A stretch of DNA of 64,000 nucleotides from MWBV01 sp964418095 (GCA_964418095.1 CAYQKM010000001.1:62001-126000), one strand, 5' to 3'. Positions 24,034-32,845 are shown, numbered from the stretch's first letter. The notes: generated by a model not told the origin, from the letters alone. Numbers and translations: made by a program.

Positions 24034-26445
24034 ATGGATAAGAAAAAAGAAAGAATTCTTTGGTTTAAAGATTTAGAAATAGATGATGTCCCATTAGTTG
24101 GCGGAAAAAATGCATCACTAGGAGAAATGTATAGAGAACTAACAAAGAAAGGTGTGAAAATTCCAAATGGATTTGCAATAACTGCAAATGCTTATAGGTA
24201 TTTTATTGAATCTGCTGGAATAAAAGAAGAAATAAAAAAAATCCTTTCTGATTTAGATACTAGCAATACTAGAAATCTTTTTGAAAGAGGAGAAAAAGTA
24301 AGAGATACTATTTTATCAGGAGAATTTCCAAAAGATTTAGAAAATGAAATAATAAAAAATTATGATTTATTATGCAAACAATACGGAACAAAAAATGTAG
24401 ATGTTGCTGTAAGGAGTTCTGCAACTGCTGAAGATTTGCCTGATGCAAGCTTTGCTGGGCAACAAGAAACTTTCTTAAATATAAAAGGAAAAAGGGCTTT
24501 AATTGAATCTTGTAAAAAATGTTTCGCGTCCCTATTTACTAACAGGGCAATTTCTTACAGAGAAAGCAGAGGGTATGATCATTTTAATATTGCTCTCTCA
24601 ATATGCATCCAAAAAATGGTAAGAAGTGATTTAGCTTCTGCAGGAGTAATGTTCTCAATTGATACAGAATCAGGATTTGAAAATGCTGTATTCATAACTT
24701 CCTCTTATGGCTTAGGTGAAAATGTTGTTTTAGGAGCAGTAAATCCTGATGAATTCTATGTTCACAAACCAACATTAAAACAAGGATTTAGTCCAATCAT
24801 CTCTAAAAAAATAGGTGAAAAATTAATAAAAATGATTTATTCACAAGAAGGAACAAGATCAACTAAAAACGTATCAGTTAATCCTGAAGATAGAAAAAGA
24901 TTATCTCTAAATGATAAAGAAGTTCTACAACTTGCTAAATGGGCATGTATAATTGAAGACCACTACTCTAAGAAAGCAAAAAGATTCAAGCCAATGGATA
25001 TAGAGTGGGCAAAGGACGGAAAAACAGGAAAATTATTTATTGTTCAAGCAAGGCCTGAAACAGTAATAAGCCAAAAAGATAATAATATTTTAGAAGAGTA
25101 TATATTAAAACAAAAAAGCAAAATAATCGTAGAAGGTGGAAGTGTTGGCTCAAAAATAGGTGCTGGAAAAGCAAATATAATAAAAGATGTTTCTGGAATT
25201 CATGGTTTTAGAAAAGGAGAAGTTCTTGTTACAGACATGACTGATCCAGATTGGGAACCAATAATGAAAATAGCAGCAGCAATTGTTACAAATAGAGGTG
25301 GGAGAACCTGCCATGCAGCAATAGTTTCTAGAGAATTAGGAATACCCTGCATTGTTGGAACAAACAAAGGAACTGAAAAAATAAGAAGAGGACAAAACAT
25401 AACAGTAAGCTGTTCTGAAGGTGAGAGAGGACATGTCTATGATGGAATATTAAAATTTGAAATTAAAAAACATAATTTAAAAGAAATTAAAAAAACGAAA
25501 ACAAAAATAATGATGAATATTGGAACACCTGAAAGAGCATTTGAGCAGAGTCTTACTCCAAATGATGGTGTCGGTCTCGCAAGAGAAGAATTCATAATTA
25601 ATTCACATATAAAAATACATCCAATGGTACTAGTAAACTACAAAAATCTTCCTGAAGGAAAATTAAAAGAAGAAATTAATGAATTAACTTATGGTTATAA
25701 AGACAAAAAACAATACTTCATAGATAAATTAGCAGAGGGTATTGGGATGATTGCAGCTGCATTTTATCCAAAAGAAGTAATTGTAAGGACAAGTGATTTT
25801 AAAACAAATGAATATGCAAACCTAATTGGTGGAACAGAATATGAGCCAAAAGAAGAAAATCCAATGTTAGGTTGGAGAGGTGCATCAAGATATTATAAAA
25901 AAGGATACAAAGAAGGATTTATTTTAGAATGTAAAGCATTTAAAAAAGTAAGAGAAGAATTTGGATTAAAAAATGTTAAAATAATGATTCCTTTTTGTAG
26001 AACAGTTGAAGAAGGCAAAAAAGTTTTAAAGATAATGGAAGAAAATGGACTTAAAAGAGGAAAAAAAGGACTAGAAGTTTATGTAATGTGTGAAATTCCT
26101 TCTAATGTTATTTTATGCGAAGAGTTTGCAAAAATCTTTGATGGATTCTCAATTGGTAGCAATGATTTAACTCAATTAATACTAGGATTAGACAGGGACT
26201 CTTCAATAGTTTCAGAAATATATGATGAAAGAAATGAAGCTGTAAAAACATTTATTGCTGATGTAATAAAAAGATGTAAAAAGAGTAATAGGAAAATAGG
26301 AATATGTGGACAAGCACCCTCAGATTTTCCTGATTTTGCACAGTTCTTAGTTGAGTGTGGAATTGATTCTATTTCATTAAACCCAGACACTGTAATAAAA
26401 ACAAAACTTGCAGTTGCAGAAACAGAGAAAAAAATTAGAATGTAG
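24034..26445 (+). CDS. ppsA: Phosphoenolpyruvate synthase
   Basis: This enzyme converts pyruvate, ATP and water to phosphoenolpyruvate, AMP and phosphate, the entry to gluconeogenesis, and in some archaea runs in reverse for ATP gain. The ATG at 24034 has a GAGGTG Shine-Dalgarno six bases upstream; a TTG at 24007 is less likely. The 803 residues hold the ATP-grasp domain ('VGGKNASLGEM', 'VAVRSSATAEDLPDASFAGQ'), the phosphohistidine domain with catalytic His427 in 'GGRTCHAAIVSRELGIPC', and the PEP-binding barrel ('GWRGASRYY', 'FSIGSNDLTQLILGLDRD', 'GICGQAPSD'). Length is normal. It follows tRNA-Gly. Confidence 0.95.
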   Translation: MDKKKERILWFKDLEIDDVPLVGGKNASLGEMYRELTKKGVKIPNGFAITANAYRYFIESAGIKEEIKKILSDLDTSNTRNLFERGEKVRDTILSGEFPKDLENEIIKNYDLLCKQYGTKNVDVAVRSSATAEDLPDASFAGQQETFLNIKGKRALIESCKKCFASLFTNRAISYRESRGYDHFNIALSICIQKMVRSDLASAGVMFSIDTESGFENAVFITSSYGLGENVVLGAVNPDEFYVHKPTLKQGFSPIISKKIGEKLIKMIYSQEGTRSTKNVSVNPEDRKRLSLNDKEVLQLAKWACIIEDHYSKKAKRFKPMDIEWAKDGKTGKLFIVQARPETVISQKDNNILEEYILKQKSKIIVEGGSVGSKIGAGKANIIKDVSGIHGFRKGEVLVTDMTDPDWEPIMKIAAAIVTNRGGRTCHAAIVSRELGIPCIVGTNKGTEKIRRGQNITVSCSEGERGHVYDGILKFEIKKHNLKEIKKTKTKIMMNIGTPERAFEQSLTPNDGVGLAREEFIINSHIKIHPMVLVNYKNLPEGKLKEEINELTYGYKDKKQYFIDKLAEGIGMIAAAFYPKEVIVRTSDFKTNEYANLIGGTEYEPKEENPMLGWRGASRYYKKGYKEGFILECKAFKKVREEFGLKNVKIMIPFCRTVEEGKKVLKIMEENGLKRGKKGLEVYVMCEIPSNVILCEEFAKIFDGFSIGSNDLTQLILGLDRDSSIVSEIYDERNEAVKTFIADVIKRCKKSNRKIGICGQAPSDFPDFAQFLVECGIDSISLNPDTVIKTKLAVAETEKKIRM

Positions 26446-26562
26446 TATTTGAAATCTAAACTAATGCATCTTTTTAGTTGCTTTTAAGAAAGTACTTTTA
26501 TTATAAAACCAAAAAGTTTAAATATTAGATTTAATAATAAAACATTATAAAATATAATAAAA

Positions 26563-26799
26563 ATGGTAAAAAGTATTATTGACATAGACGAAAGAGAAGA
26601 CAGAATATTAAATATAGTCAAAGCAAAATTTGGTCTTAAAAATAAAAGTGAGGCAGTTGCATTAATTGCTAAAATCTACGAAGATAGTTTCTTAGAGCCT
26701 GAACTAAGACCAGAATATATAGAAAAATTAGATAAAATAAGAAAAGGGAAATACCTTAATTTTAGTTCTATTAGTGAGTTAAGAAAACTAACAAGCTAA
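26563..26799 (+). CDS. Antitoxin-like small protein (DUF2683 type)
   Basis: This 78-residue protein resembles archaeal DUF2683 proteins: 'IIDIDEREDRILNIVKAKFG' then 'LKNKSEAVALIAKIYED', a ribbon-helix-helix-like strand and two helices that would bind DNA, and a charged C-terminal part 'LRPEYIEKLDKIRKG' that would wrap the toxin. Its stop overlaps the ATG of the following RelE-like gene by one base. By context it is the antitoxin and autorepressor of the pair. Confidence 0.75.
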   Translation: MVKSIIDIDEREDRILNIVKAKFGLKNKSEAVALIAKIYEDSFLEPELRPEYIEKLDKIRKGKYLNFSSISELRKLTS

Positions 26800-26816
26800 T
26801 GCTAAAAGAGGTAAAA

Positions 26817-27089
26817 ATGTATCATTCTAAAATAAGTGAAAAACTTAAGGAAATAATGTTAAAACTTTCAAAAAAAGATAAACCCCTTTATGAACAATTA
26901 CTAAAGAAGATTGAAGAGATAATTAATTCTTATGATATAGAACATTATAAAAATTTGAGATATAACATGAAAAATTCAAAAAGAGCCCATATTGGACATT
27001 TTGTATTAATCTTTCAATTTAATAAAAAAGATAATGAAATAAGATTTGATGATTTTGATCATCATGATAACATATATAAAAAAAGATAA
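26817..27089 (+). CDS. RelE/ParE-like toxin
   Basis: This small basic protein looks like a RelE/ParE-superfamily toxin: an N-terminal helical pair ('LKEIMLKLSKKDKPLYEQLL', 'KKIEEIINSYD'), then 'HYKNLRYNMKNSKRAHIGHF' and 'VLIFQFNKKDNEIRFDDFDH', the usual beta-sheet with basic and aromatic residues, ending 'HHDNIYKKR'. It would act as a ribosome-dependent mRNA endonuclease. Two starts are possible: the ATG at 26799 overlapping the antitoxin stop, or the ATG at 26817, which has GAGGT five bases upstream and which I prefer (90 residues). Confidence 0.78.
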   Translation: MYHSKISEKLKEIMLKLSKKDKPLYEQLLKKIEEIINSYDIEHYKNLRYNMKNSKRAHIGHFVLIFQFNKKDNEIRFDDFDHHDNIYKKR

Positions 27090-27093
27090 ACAT

Positions 27094-27133
27094 GAGCCTA
27101 AGCAGAATCGAACCTCTGAATACTCGGTGTAAA
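27094..27133 (-). pseudogene. 3' fragment of tRNA-Val, att-like
   Basis: These 40 bases match the 3' half of the tRNA-Val gene at 27612-27683, from the anticodon loop to the acceptor end, with 4 mismatches; seven more bases past the tRNA end are also shared. The mismatches break the T-stem, so it is not a functional part. It lies downstream of the intact gene in the same orientation, the arrangement left by integration into a tRNA gene. Confidence 0.75.
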
Positions 27134-27174
27134 ATTAAATTATAGGTTAATACTAATTATTTTATTTCTGCTAT

Positions 27175-27471
27175 CTATTTTTTAAAGTTGGTCTTATCTT
27201 CATATTTAATACCTATGCCTAACCCTTTCTCAGCATACTTCTTAGCCTCAAGGTATGCAAGATTAATAGCCTCATCAAAATAATTCACTACTCCAACTAT
27301 CTCAATATTTCCCAGTTCTCCGATTCTATTTGAACTAACAATATATTTATCCTTTAAAGGTCCATGAGCTTTAAATCTAGCTAAAATTCCTGAATTCTCA
27401 TATTTCTCACTTTCTGAAACAATAAATGAAGTTTCATTCTCTCTTGAAAGAACTAAATCTTTTAATCCCAT
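27175..27471 (-). CDS. Unassigned 98-residue protein between tRNA-Val and its fragment
   Basis: I do not recognise this small soluble protein. It has alternating strands and helices ('GILARFKAHGPLKDKYIVSS', 'INLAYLEAKKYAEKGLGIGI') and no cysteines or membrane helix. It is the only gene between the intact tRNA-Val and its 3' fragment, so it may be the last passenger of a decayed integrated element, or an unrelated local gene. Confidence 0.5.
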   Translation of the reverse strand: MGLKDLVLSRENETSFIVSESEKYENSGILARFKAHGPLKDKYIVSSNRIGELGNIEIVGVVNYFDEAINLAYLEAKKYAEKGLGIGIKYEDKTNFKK

Positions 27472-27611
27472 AATAAAAAATGAGAGCTCATATTTTTAAA
27501 GATTTATGTAAAAGAAAAGTGCTAGATATTATTCTTAGTGTTTAATTATTCTTTATCTTTCTTAGGCTACTTGTTTTTTGCTATTAAATCAACAAGGTAA
27601 ATTATTAAACA

Positions 27612-27683
27612 TGGGCCTAAGCGGGATCGAACCGCTGAATACTCGGTGTAAACGAGTCAGTTTAACCACTAGCTTATAGGCCC
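27612..27683 (-). tRNA. tRNA-Val (TAC)
   Basis: The acceptor GGGCCTA pairs fully with TAGGCCC, the anticodon stem-loop GACTCG-TTTACAC-CGAGT gives anticodon TAC, and the T-arm is AGCGG-TTCGATC-CCGCT. The discriminator is A and CCA is not encoded. A degraded 3' copy lies about 480 bases downstream. Confidence 0.95.
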
Positions 27684-27799
27684 TTGGAAAATAAAACTGT
27701 TTGCCACTTTTAAGCTTTTTCATTTCAAAATATTAAAGTTTCACAAGATTTTTAATAGATTAATCCTACATTATCTAATTAAGAGAGGCAATAAAATAC

Positions 27800-28651
27800 A
27801 TGATATATTTTCCAGTTATAGCTGCAGTAATGCTTGCAGGAGGAACTATCCTTCAAAAAACAATTCTTAAAAGAAAAGAAGTTGATGTTAAAAAATATCA
27901 GGTATTAGAATTTCTAGCTTTAGTAATAGTAATGCTTCCACTATTATACCTTTTCTGGAAAGTAGATTCTCAAGCACTACAGTTAAAAAACATTTTAATT
28001 TTTACAATAGTGATAGTTTGTTCAGTTCTAGCAAATTTCTTCTCAATCTATTCAATGAAAGGTGAAAAGATAAGTAATCTTGAACCTGCAAAAATGCTTG
28101 AGCCCTTGTTTGTAATTCTCTTAGCAGTAGTATTTAGTTTTTTCTTTAAAGGAGCATATGAAAGTAATCTTAAAGTTCTGATTGCTTCAATAGTTGCAGG
28201 AATAGCAATAGTAATAGCAAATGTAAAAAAAGAAAATCTAAGATTTAACAAATATTTTATAGCTGCAACAATAGGAAGTCTTCTCTTTGCGTTTGAAATA
28301 ATAATCTCAAACCTAATACTTGAATTTTATTCTCCTCTAACATTTTATTTTATTAGGTGCTTTGGAGTATTAATTTTTAGCTTTATCTTATTCAGACCAA
28401 AACTTTCAAAGATAGATAATAAATTAAAAATAGACCTATTAATGACAGGAGTAATTTTAGTTTCATATAGAGTAATTGCTTATTATGGTTATCTTAAAAT
28501 AGGGATTGTTTCAACAACTTTAATCTTAATGTTTGGGGCAGTTTTAACATATGCATTTGCAAAAATATTTCTCAAAGAAAGAATTAATAAAAGAAATATT
28601 ATAGCATCAATAATTCTTATTGTCTGTATATTATGTGCAAGTTTTACATAA
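27800..28651 (+). CDS. EamA/DMT-family transporter
   Basis: This 283-residue membrane protein has ten predicted helices in two five-helix halves, as in the drug/metabolite transporter superfamily. The end of the first half reads 'EPLFVILLAVVFSFFFKGAY' and of the second 'LMFGAVLTYAFAKIFLKERI', the usual EamA pattern where a short loop with 'KE' follows the ninth helix. Substrates of the family range from amino acids to nucleotide sugars and cannot be told here. It is convergent with the radical SAM gene, 27 bases away. Confidence 0.82.
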   Translation: MIYFPVIAAVMLAGGTILQKTILKRKEVDVKKYQVLEFLALVIVMLPLLYLFWKVDSQALQLKNILIFTIVIVCSVLANFFSIYSMKGEKISNLEPAKMLEPLFVILLAVVFSFFFKGAYESNLKVLIASIVAGIAIVIANVKKENLRFNKYFIAATIGSLLFAFEIIISNLILEFYSPLTFYFIRCFGVLIFSFILFRPKLSKIDNKLKIDLLMTGVILVSYRVIAYYGYLKIGIVSTTLILMFGAVLTYAFAKIFLKERINKRNIIASIILIVCILCASFT

Positions 28652-28678
28652 ACAATTTTATAAAAACATTAAAATAAT

Positions 28679-29803
28679 TTAAGGAATGATTTCAGGTCCA
28701 AAATATTTTTCATAATCAAAATCCTCTTCAGAGACATATTTTTTTTCAATTAATTCTCTTATTGAGGGTAATCTTTTTTGAATTCCTTCTATTAAATAAA
28801 TTATACTCTCACAAATTAGTTTATGCCCTTCTTCAGGCCAAAGTTTAGCATAATTACTATAAAGGCATCTTCCTCCGCAAATATCTAAATAATCACAAGA
28901 ATCACACGGTTCTAGAACTGATATTTCTTTAAGCTTCTCATTAGGAGATTTTAAATCTCCACAATAAAAATTCTTAATTCCACTCATAATAGGACAAGCC
29001 ACTATCTTGCCATTAGTTAAGATAGTATAATTTGCATATCCAGAGCCACACTGAAGTTTTGTTTTTTTATTATAGTATAAATTCTCAAACACTCCTAAAA
29101 AAGGATATATCTTCAAAACTTTTTTATTTTTAATCATATACTCAACCCAAAAATCCAAAAGTCTATTAATTGATTTATTATACTCTTTAACAAAAATCTT
29201 AAATTGTTTTTTATTAAAATCATGCTCATAAAATCCAGCATCAATTTGCCAGTGTATAGAGTCAAATATTTTCTTTTCAATCAGTCCAATTATATGTCCA
29301 GCCTGCCCAAAAATATCTGAAAAAGATAGTGTCATTCTTGCAACAATCTCTCCAGCATACCCTTTTTCTCTTAAATCAATTAAATTTTTTAAAACTAAAT
29401 TATATGTTCCTAATCCTCGGTTATAGTCTGTTCTTCTAGAATCTCCATCTATAGAAACTAATATCTTAGATAGTTTCTTAATATATACTAAAGGAATTTC
29501 ATTAAGCAATTTCCCATTTGTCTGTAAATAAAAATTCACTTTTTTATTTGATTGCTCAACAGTATCAATTATTTCCCTCATCTTTTGGAAATTAACTAAT
29601 GGCTCTCCTCCATAAAAAATCAACCCGTCTCCATCTTTCAGAAATCTTGCAATTTCTATTCCTTTAACCTCTGAATCATGCGGAATATTATAATCAAACT
29701 CAAATTTATCTTTAAGGTTATTATCAAACTCATCCATTGATTTTTGATAACAATATCTGCATTTAGAATTACATTTCTCTGTTAAAATTACATGATAATA
29801 CAT
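28679..29803 (-). CDS. Radical SAM/SPASM enzyme, AF1577-like
   Basis: The 374-residue protein has the radical SAM cluster motif 'CNSKCRYC' (Cys 11, 15 and 18) in 'MYYHVILTEKCNSKCRYCYQ', followed by the TIM barrel with 'GLIFYGGEPLVNFQKMREII' and a C-terminal SPASM region rich in cysteine ('CGSGYANYTIL', 'VACPIM', 'CDSCDYLDICGGRC') for auxiliary iron-sulfur clusters. It resembles the archaeal family described as putative peptide-modifying enzymes (AF1577). SPASM enzymes usually modify a ribosomal peptide or mature an enzyme. No obvious short precursor peptide lies next to it. Confidence 0.82.
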   Translation of the reverse strand: MYYHVILTEKCNSKCRYCYQKSMDEFDNNLKDKFEFDYNIPHDSEVKGIEIARFLKDGDGLIFYGGEPLVNFQKMREIIDTVEQSNKKVNFYLQTNGKLLNEIPLVYIKKLSKILVSIDGDSRRTDYNRGLGTYNLVLKNLIDLREKGYAGEIVARMTLSFSDIFGQAGHIIGLIEKKIFDSIHWQIDAGFYEHDFNKKQFKIFVKEYNKSINRLLDFWVEYMIKNKKVLKIYPFLGVFENLYYNKKTKLQCGSGYANYTILTNGKIVACPIMSGIKNFYCGDLKSPNEKLKEISVLEPCDSCDYLDICGGRCLYSNYAKLWPEEGHKLICESIIYLIEGIQKRLPSIRELIEKKYVSEEDFDYEKYFGPEIIP

Positions 29804-29847
29804 AAAAAAGTTTAGAATGTATACTTTTTAAGCATTATTGAGCAAGA

Positions 29848-31470
29848 CTATTCTAACCCTCTCATAAAATCATTTCTCTCATCACCTGTAAAATTCATTC
29901 TTCCTTTTTTATCGGGTTTAGAGGCAATCACATCGTCAATTCTTAAAATCATATTTGCAACTTCTGTTGCAGAATCAATTTCCTGTTTTTTAATATTATA
30001 AGGTTCTATAATTCTATGTTCAAGCACATTCTCAACTTTATTATCAAATAAATTCAACCCTGCATTTCTATCACCTGAGTCGTGTTTTGCTCTTAATTCA
30101 GTAATAACATCAATAGGATCTAACCCTGCATTTTCAGCTAAAGTTATTGGAATAAATTCTAGAGCCTCAGCAAATTCTTCTACTGCTAGCCTCTCTCTTC
30201 CTGAAAGAGTTTGTCCAAATTGTTTTAATCTTTTTGAAACCTCCATCTCAATTGCACCCCCTCCTGGAACAACTAATCCTGTTTTTAATACACAAGAAAC
30301 ATCTCCTATTCCATCTTCTATAGCTCTCTCAATCTCATCCATAACATGCTCACTTCCGCCATGAATAAGAATAGTAACAGCTTTAGGGTTTTTACACCCC
30401 TCTATATAAGTGTAAGAATCCCCTCCTCTCTTAACATTTTTTACAGATTCAGCTGAGCCTAATTCAAGCTGAGTTAAATCATTTAAATTGCTTATTATTT
30501 TCGCTCCTGTTGCCTTTGCTATTTTCTGCATATCACTTCTTGCTACTCTCCTGCAAACATAAATATTATTTCTTGCTAATAAAAAACTTGCAAAATCATC
30601 AACACCTTTTTGACAAAAAACAACATTTGCAGTAGACTCTCTAACCAAGTTTACAATCTCTTTTATTGAATTTTCCTCTTGTAATAAAAAGCTCTGCAAT
30701 TGCTCAGGAGAAGAAATTGAAACTTCTGTTTTAAGTTCTAATGTTTTAAGTTCTAATGGAATATCAATTAAAGCTATTCTAGCATCTTTAACATGTGAAG
30801 GCATATCCAAAGATAGTTTACCTTTATCAATAACAATTCCAGAAACAAGCTCACTATCTCCTATACCCTCTCCTCTTGCTTTTTCTATCTTTATATTATC
30901 CAAATCAACAAAACCATTTTCTTCAATCTGTTTTACTGCTCCTACAACAATATCAGATAATTTTTCTTTAGAGTCTTCTGCACCTTTCCCAGTCATTGCA
31001 GTCATTGCAACCTGTCTTAAAATATGTTCATCTCTCGGCTCAACCTGAAGTGCTAAATCTTTTAAGATTCTTTGGGCCTCTTCAGCACCTAATCTATATC
31101 CTTTAACAATAATTGTAGGATGTATTTTTTTATCTAAAAGCTTTTCAGCATTTTCTAAAAGTTTTCCTGCAATCATAACAGCAGAAGTTGTTCCATCACC
31201 AACCTCAGACTCTTGTGTCTTAGCAATCTCAATCATCATCTTTGCAGCAGGATGCTCAATCTGCATCTCACTTAAAATAGTTGCTCCATCATTAGTAATA
31301 ATTATATCATTTAAAGGAGAAACAAGCATCTTATCCATGCCTTTTGGTCCTAAAGTGGTCTTAACTATTTCAGCAACAAGTTTAGCAGCAGTAATATTAT
31401 TACGCTGAGCATCTCTCCCTATAAGTCTCTGTATATCCTCTGGCATCAAAGTGATTGGTTTTTCAGGCAT
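29848..31470 (-). CDS. thsA: Thermosome (group II chaperonin) subunit
   Basis: This 540-residue subunit forms the double-ring ATP-dependent folding chamber of archaea. Visible blocks are 'AEIVKTTLGPKGMDKMLVSP', 'TNDGATILSEMQIEHPAAKM', 'EVGDGTTSAVMIAGKLLENA' and 'GLVVPGGGAIEMEVSKRL' in the C-terminal equatorial domain with 'DPIDVITELRAKH'. It lacks the Gly-Gly-Met repeat tail of many relatives and ends 'ERNDFMRGLE'. The start is one base from the stop of the preceding 84-residue gene, so they form an operon. Confidence 0.96.
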   Translation of the reverse strand: MPEKPITLMPEDIQRLIGRDAQRNNITAAKLVAEIVKTTLGPKGMDKMLVSPLNDIIITNDGATILSEMQIEHPAAKMMIEIAKTQESEVGDGTTSAVMIAGKLLENAEKLLDKKIHPTIIVKGYRLGAEEAQRILKDLALQVEPRDEHILRQVAMTAMTGKGAEDSKEKLSDIVVGAVKQIEENGFVDLDNIKIEKARGEGIGDSELVSGIVIDKGKLSLDMPSHVKDARIALIDIPLELKTLELKTEVSISSPEQLQSFLLQEENSIKEIVNLVRESTANVVFCQKGVDDFASFLLARNNIYVCRRVARSDMQKIAKATGAKIISNLNDLTQLELGSAESVKNVKRGGDSYTYIEGCKNPKAVTILIHGGSEHVMDEIERAIEDGIGDVSCVLKTGLVVPGGGAIEMEVSKRLKQFGQTLSGRERLAVEEFAEALEFIPITLAENAGLDPIDVITELRAKHDSGDRNAGLNLFDNKVENVLEHRIIEPYNIKKQEIDSATEVANMILRIDDVIASKPDKKGRMNFTGDERNDFMRGLE

Positions 31471-31471
31471 T

Positions 31472-31726
31472 TTATTCTATTTCATTTAATTCATTTATAG
31501 TATCAAATATCCACTCTTCAACCTTATCAGTTAATTCTGCTGTTTTATTTCTATGACTAATCTTTATAACCCCTTCATAATTTTTATCAGTAAAATAAAG
31601 AAGTCCATCTTTAGAAAATCCTTTTCTAAATGCGATTTTATCTACAAACCAATTTATATTTGAGTATGCATCTTCCCCTTCTATGTTTATTTTAGTGTTA
31701 TATCCAATTGCCATAATTATATACAT
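31472..31726 (-). CDS. Small unknown protein co-transcribed with thermosome
   Basis: This is an 84-residue soluble protein (or 80 residues from the ATG at 31714). It looks beta-rich, with 'GYNTKINIEGEDAYSNINWF' and 'DGLLYFTDKNYEGVIKISH', and an acidic helical C-terminus 'VEEWIFDTINELNEIE'. I do not recognise it. Placement one base upstream of the chaperonin start implies joint translation and expression. Confidence 0.6.
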   Translation of the reverse strand: MYIIMAIGYNTKINIEGEDAYSNINWFVDKIAFRKGFSKDGLLYFTDKNYEGVIKISHRNKTAELTDKVEEWIFDTINELNEIE

Positions 31727-31864
31727 AACTTACAATATTTACAAAAATAATTCTCAAATTGTTTATTTAAGTATTATTGTAATAAAAGTTAATATTCTTC
31801 CTTTTAAAGAAATCTACTATTTCTAAAGTAGTGAAACCAAACACTATATTTTAGAGTAGTAAAA

Positions 31865-31876
31865 AATATTTATAAG
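31865..31876 (+). promoter_or_regulatory. TATA box of the CBS gene
   Basis: The sequence AAATATTTATAA lies about 25 bases before the ATG at 31897, so the transcript is probably leaderless. Two AGTAG-containing repeats precede it (about 31816-31860). Confidence 0.5.
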
Positions 31877-31896
31877 TACAAAAAACCTCTAAAATT

Positions 31897-32463
31897 ATGT
31901 ATAAAGTATTAGTCTCTGATGTAATGACAAGGGAGCCAATCACTATTAGTCCAAATTCGAGTTTATTAGAATGTGCTAAAAGAATGATACAAAAAAGAAT
32001 AGGAAGTCTTCTTCTTGTTGAAAAAAAGAAGCTCATAGGGCTAATCTCAACACAAGATATTCTTTGGGCACTTGTAAAAAAATCCCAAAAAGACTTAGCA
32101 AACATTAAGGCTAAAGATATTTCTCCAAAAAAGATAGTCACAATAAGGCCAGATAATTCTCTCAGTGAAGCAATAACAAAAATGAAAAGAAGTAAGTTTG
32201 AAAGGCTTCCTGTTTTAGATAATAATGAACTTGTTGGGTTAATTACTATAAAGGACATTTTAAGTTTCCATCCTGAAATTTATCCTGAATTAGAAGAATT
32301 TTCTCAAATAAGAGAAGAGTCAAGAAAATTAAAATTAATAAAAAAAGCAAAGAAAAAGATAGATACTTATCCTAATGAAGGAATGTGTGAAGAGTGTGGA
32401 AATTACGGAAAACTAGAAAGACACAAAGGAATGTTAATGTGTGCCTCTTGTAAAGGCATATAA
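31897..32463 (+). CDS. CBS-pair protein with C-terminal zinc ribbon
   Basis: Two CBS domains fill residues about 1-130: 'VSDVMTREPITISPNSSLLE', 'LIGLISTQDILWAL', then 'AKDISPKKIVTIRPDNSLSE' and 'LVGLITIKDILSF'. The end (residues about 160-188) is a short zinc ribbon with cysteines 'CEECGNYG' and 'CASCKG'. CBS pairs bind adenine nucleotides and the zinc ribbon could bind nucleic acid or protein. This combination is common in archaea; the partner is not known. Confidence 0.85.
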   Translation: MYKVLVSDVMTREPITISPNSSLLECAKRMIQKRIGSLLLVEKKKLIGLISTQDILWALVKKSQKDLANIKAKDISPKKIVTIRPDNSLSEAITKMKRSKFERLPVLDNNELVGLITIKDILSFHPEIYPELEEFSQIREESRKLKLIKKAKKKIDTYPNEGMCEECGNYGKLERHKGMLMCASCKGI

Positions 32464-32519
32464 AACATCTAAAAGAATTTTCAATAAAAAGATAATTAAA
32501 TTTGTACAAATATTATTTC

Positions 32520-32735
32520 TCAATAATTGCTTTCAAATGGACCTAAATCAGGAGCGCTTCCTGAATAAGGCAATCCAACATTTACTCCTTTGTCTATTAA
32601 ATCGCTTCCCTGCACCAAATGTCCAAATGTAATATCTGGTAAACTAAAGTCAGGTTTTCTTGGTCTTATTAATTGAGACATGTCTAAACTTACAAAATCA
32701 GAATCTCCTTTTCTGCATTAATAATATAAGAATAA
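32520..32735 (-). pseudogene. C-terminal remnant of a beta-helix surface protein
   Basis: From an ATG at 32681 to the stop at 32520 the minus strand encodes 53 residues including 'LPDITFGHLVQGSDLIDKGV' and 'NVGLPYSGSAPDLGPFE'. This is the characteristic C-terminal end of bacterial secreted right-handed beta-helix (pectate lyase-like) proteins. The frame continues upstream for 'GDSDFVSLD', and the preceding residues 'YIINAEK' appear in another frame, which indicates a frameshift. Nothing of the main body remains. The other bases between 32464 and 32840 hold no gene I can see. Confidence 0.65.
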
Positions 32736-32845
32736 CCTATTTAAAAATGTGATTAAAATAGTAAAAAATGCTTTTTAGGAGTTCACAAGAATTTTGCCAA
32801 TTTTTGTGCTCTTTTTTATTTTATCGACGATAAATAAGGAGAAAG

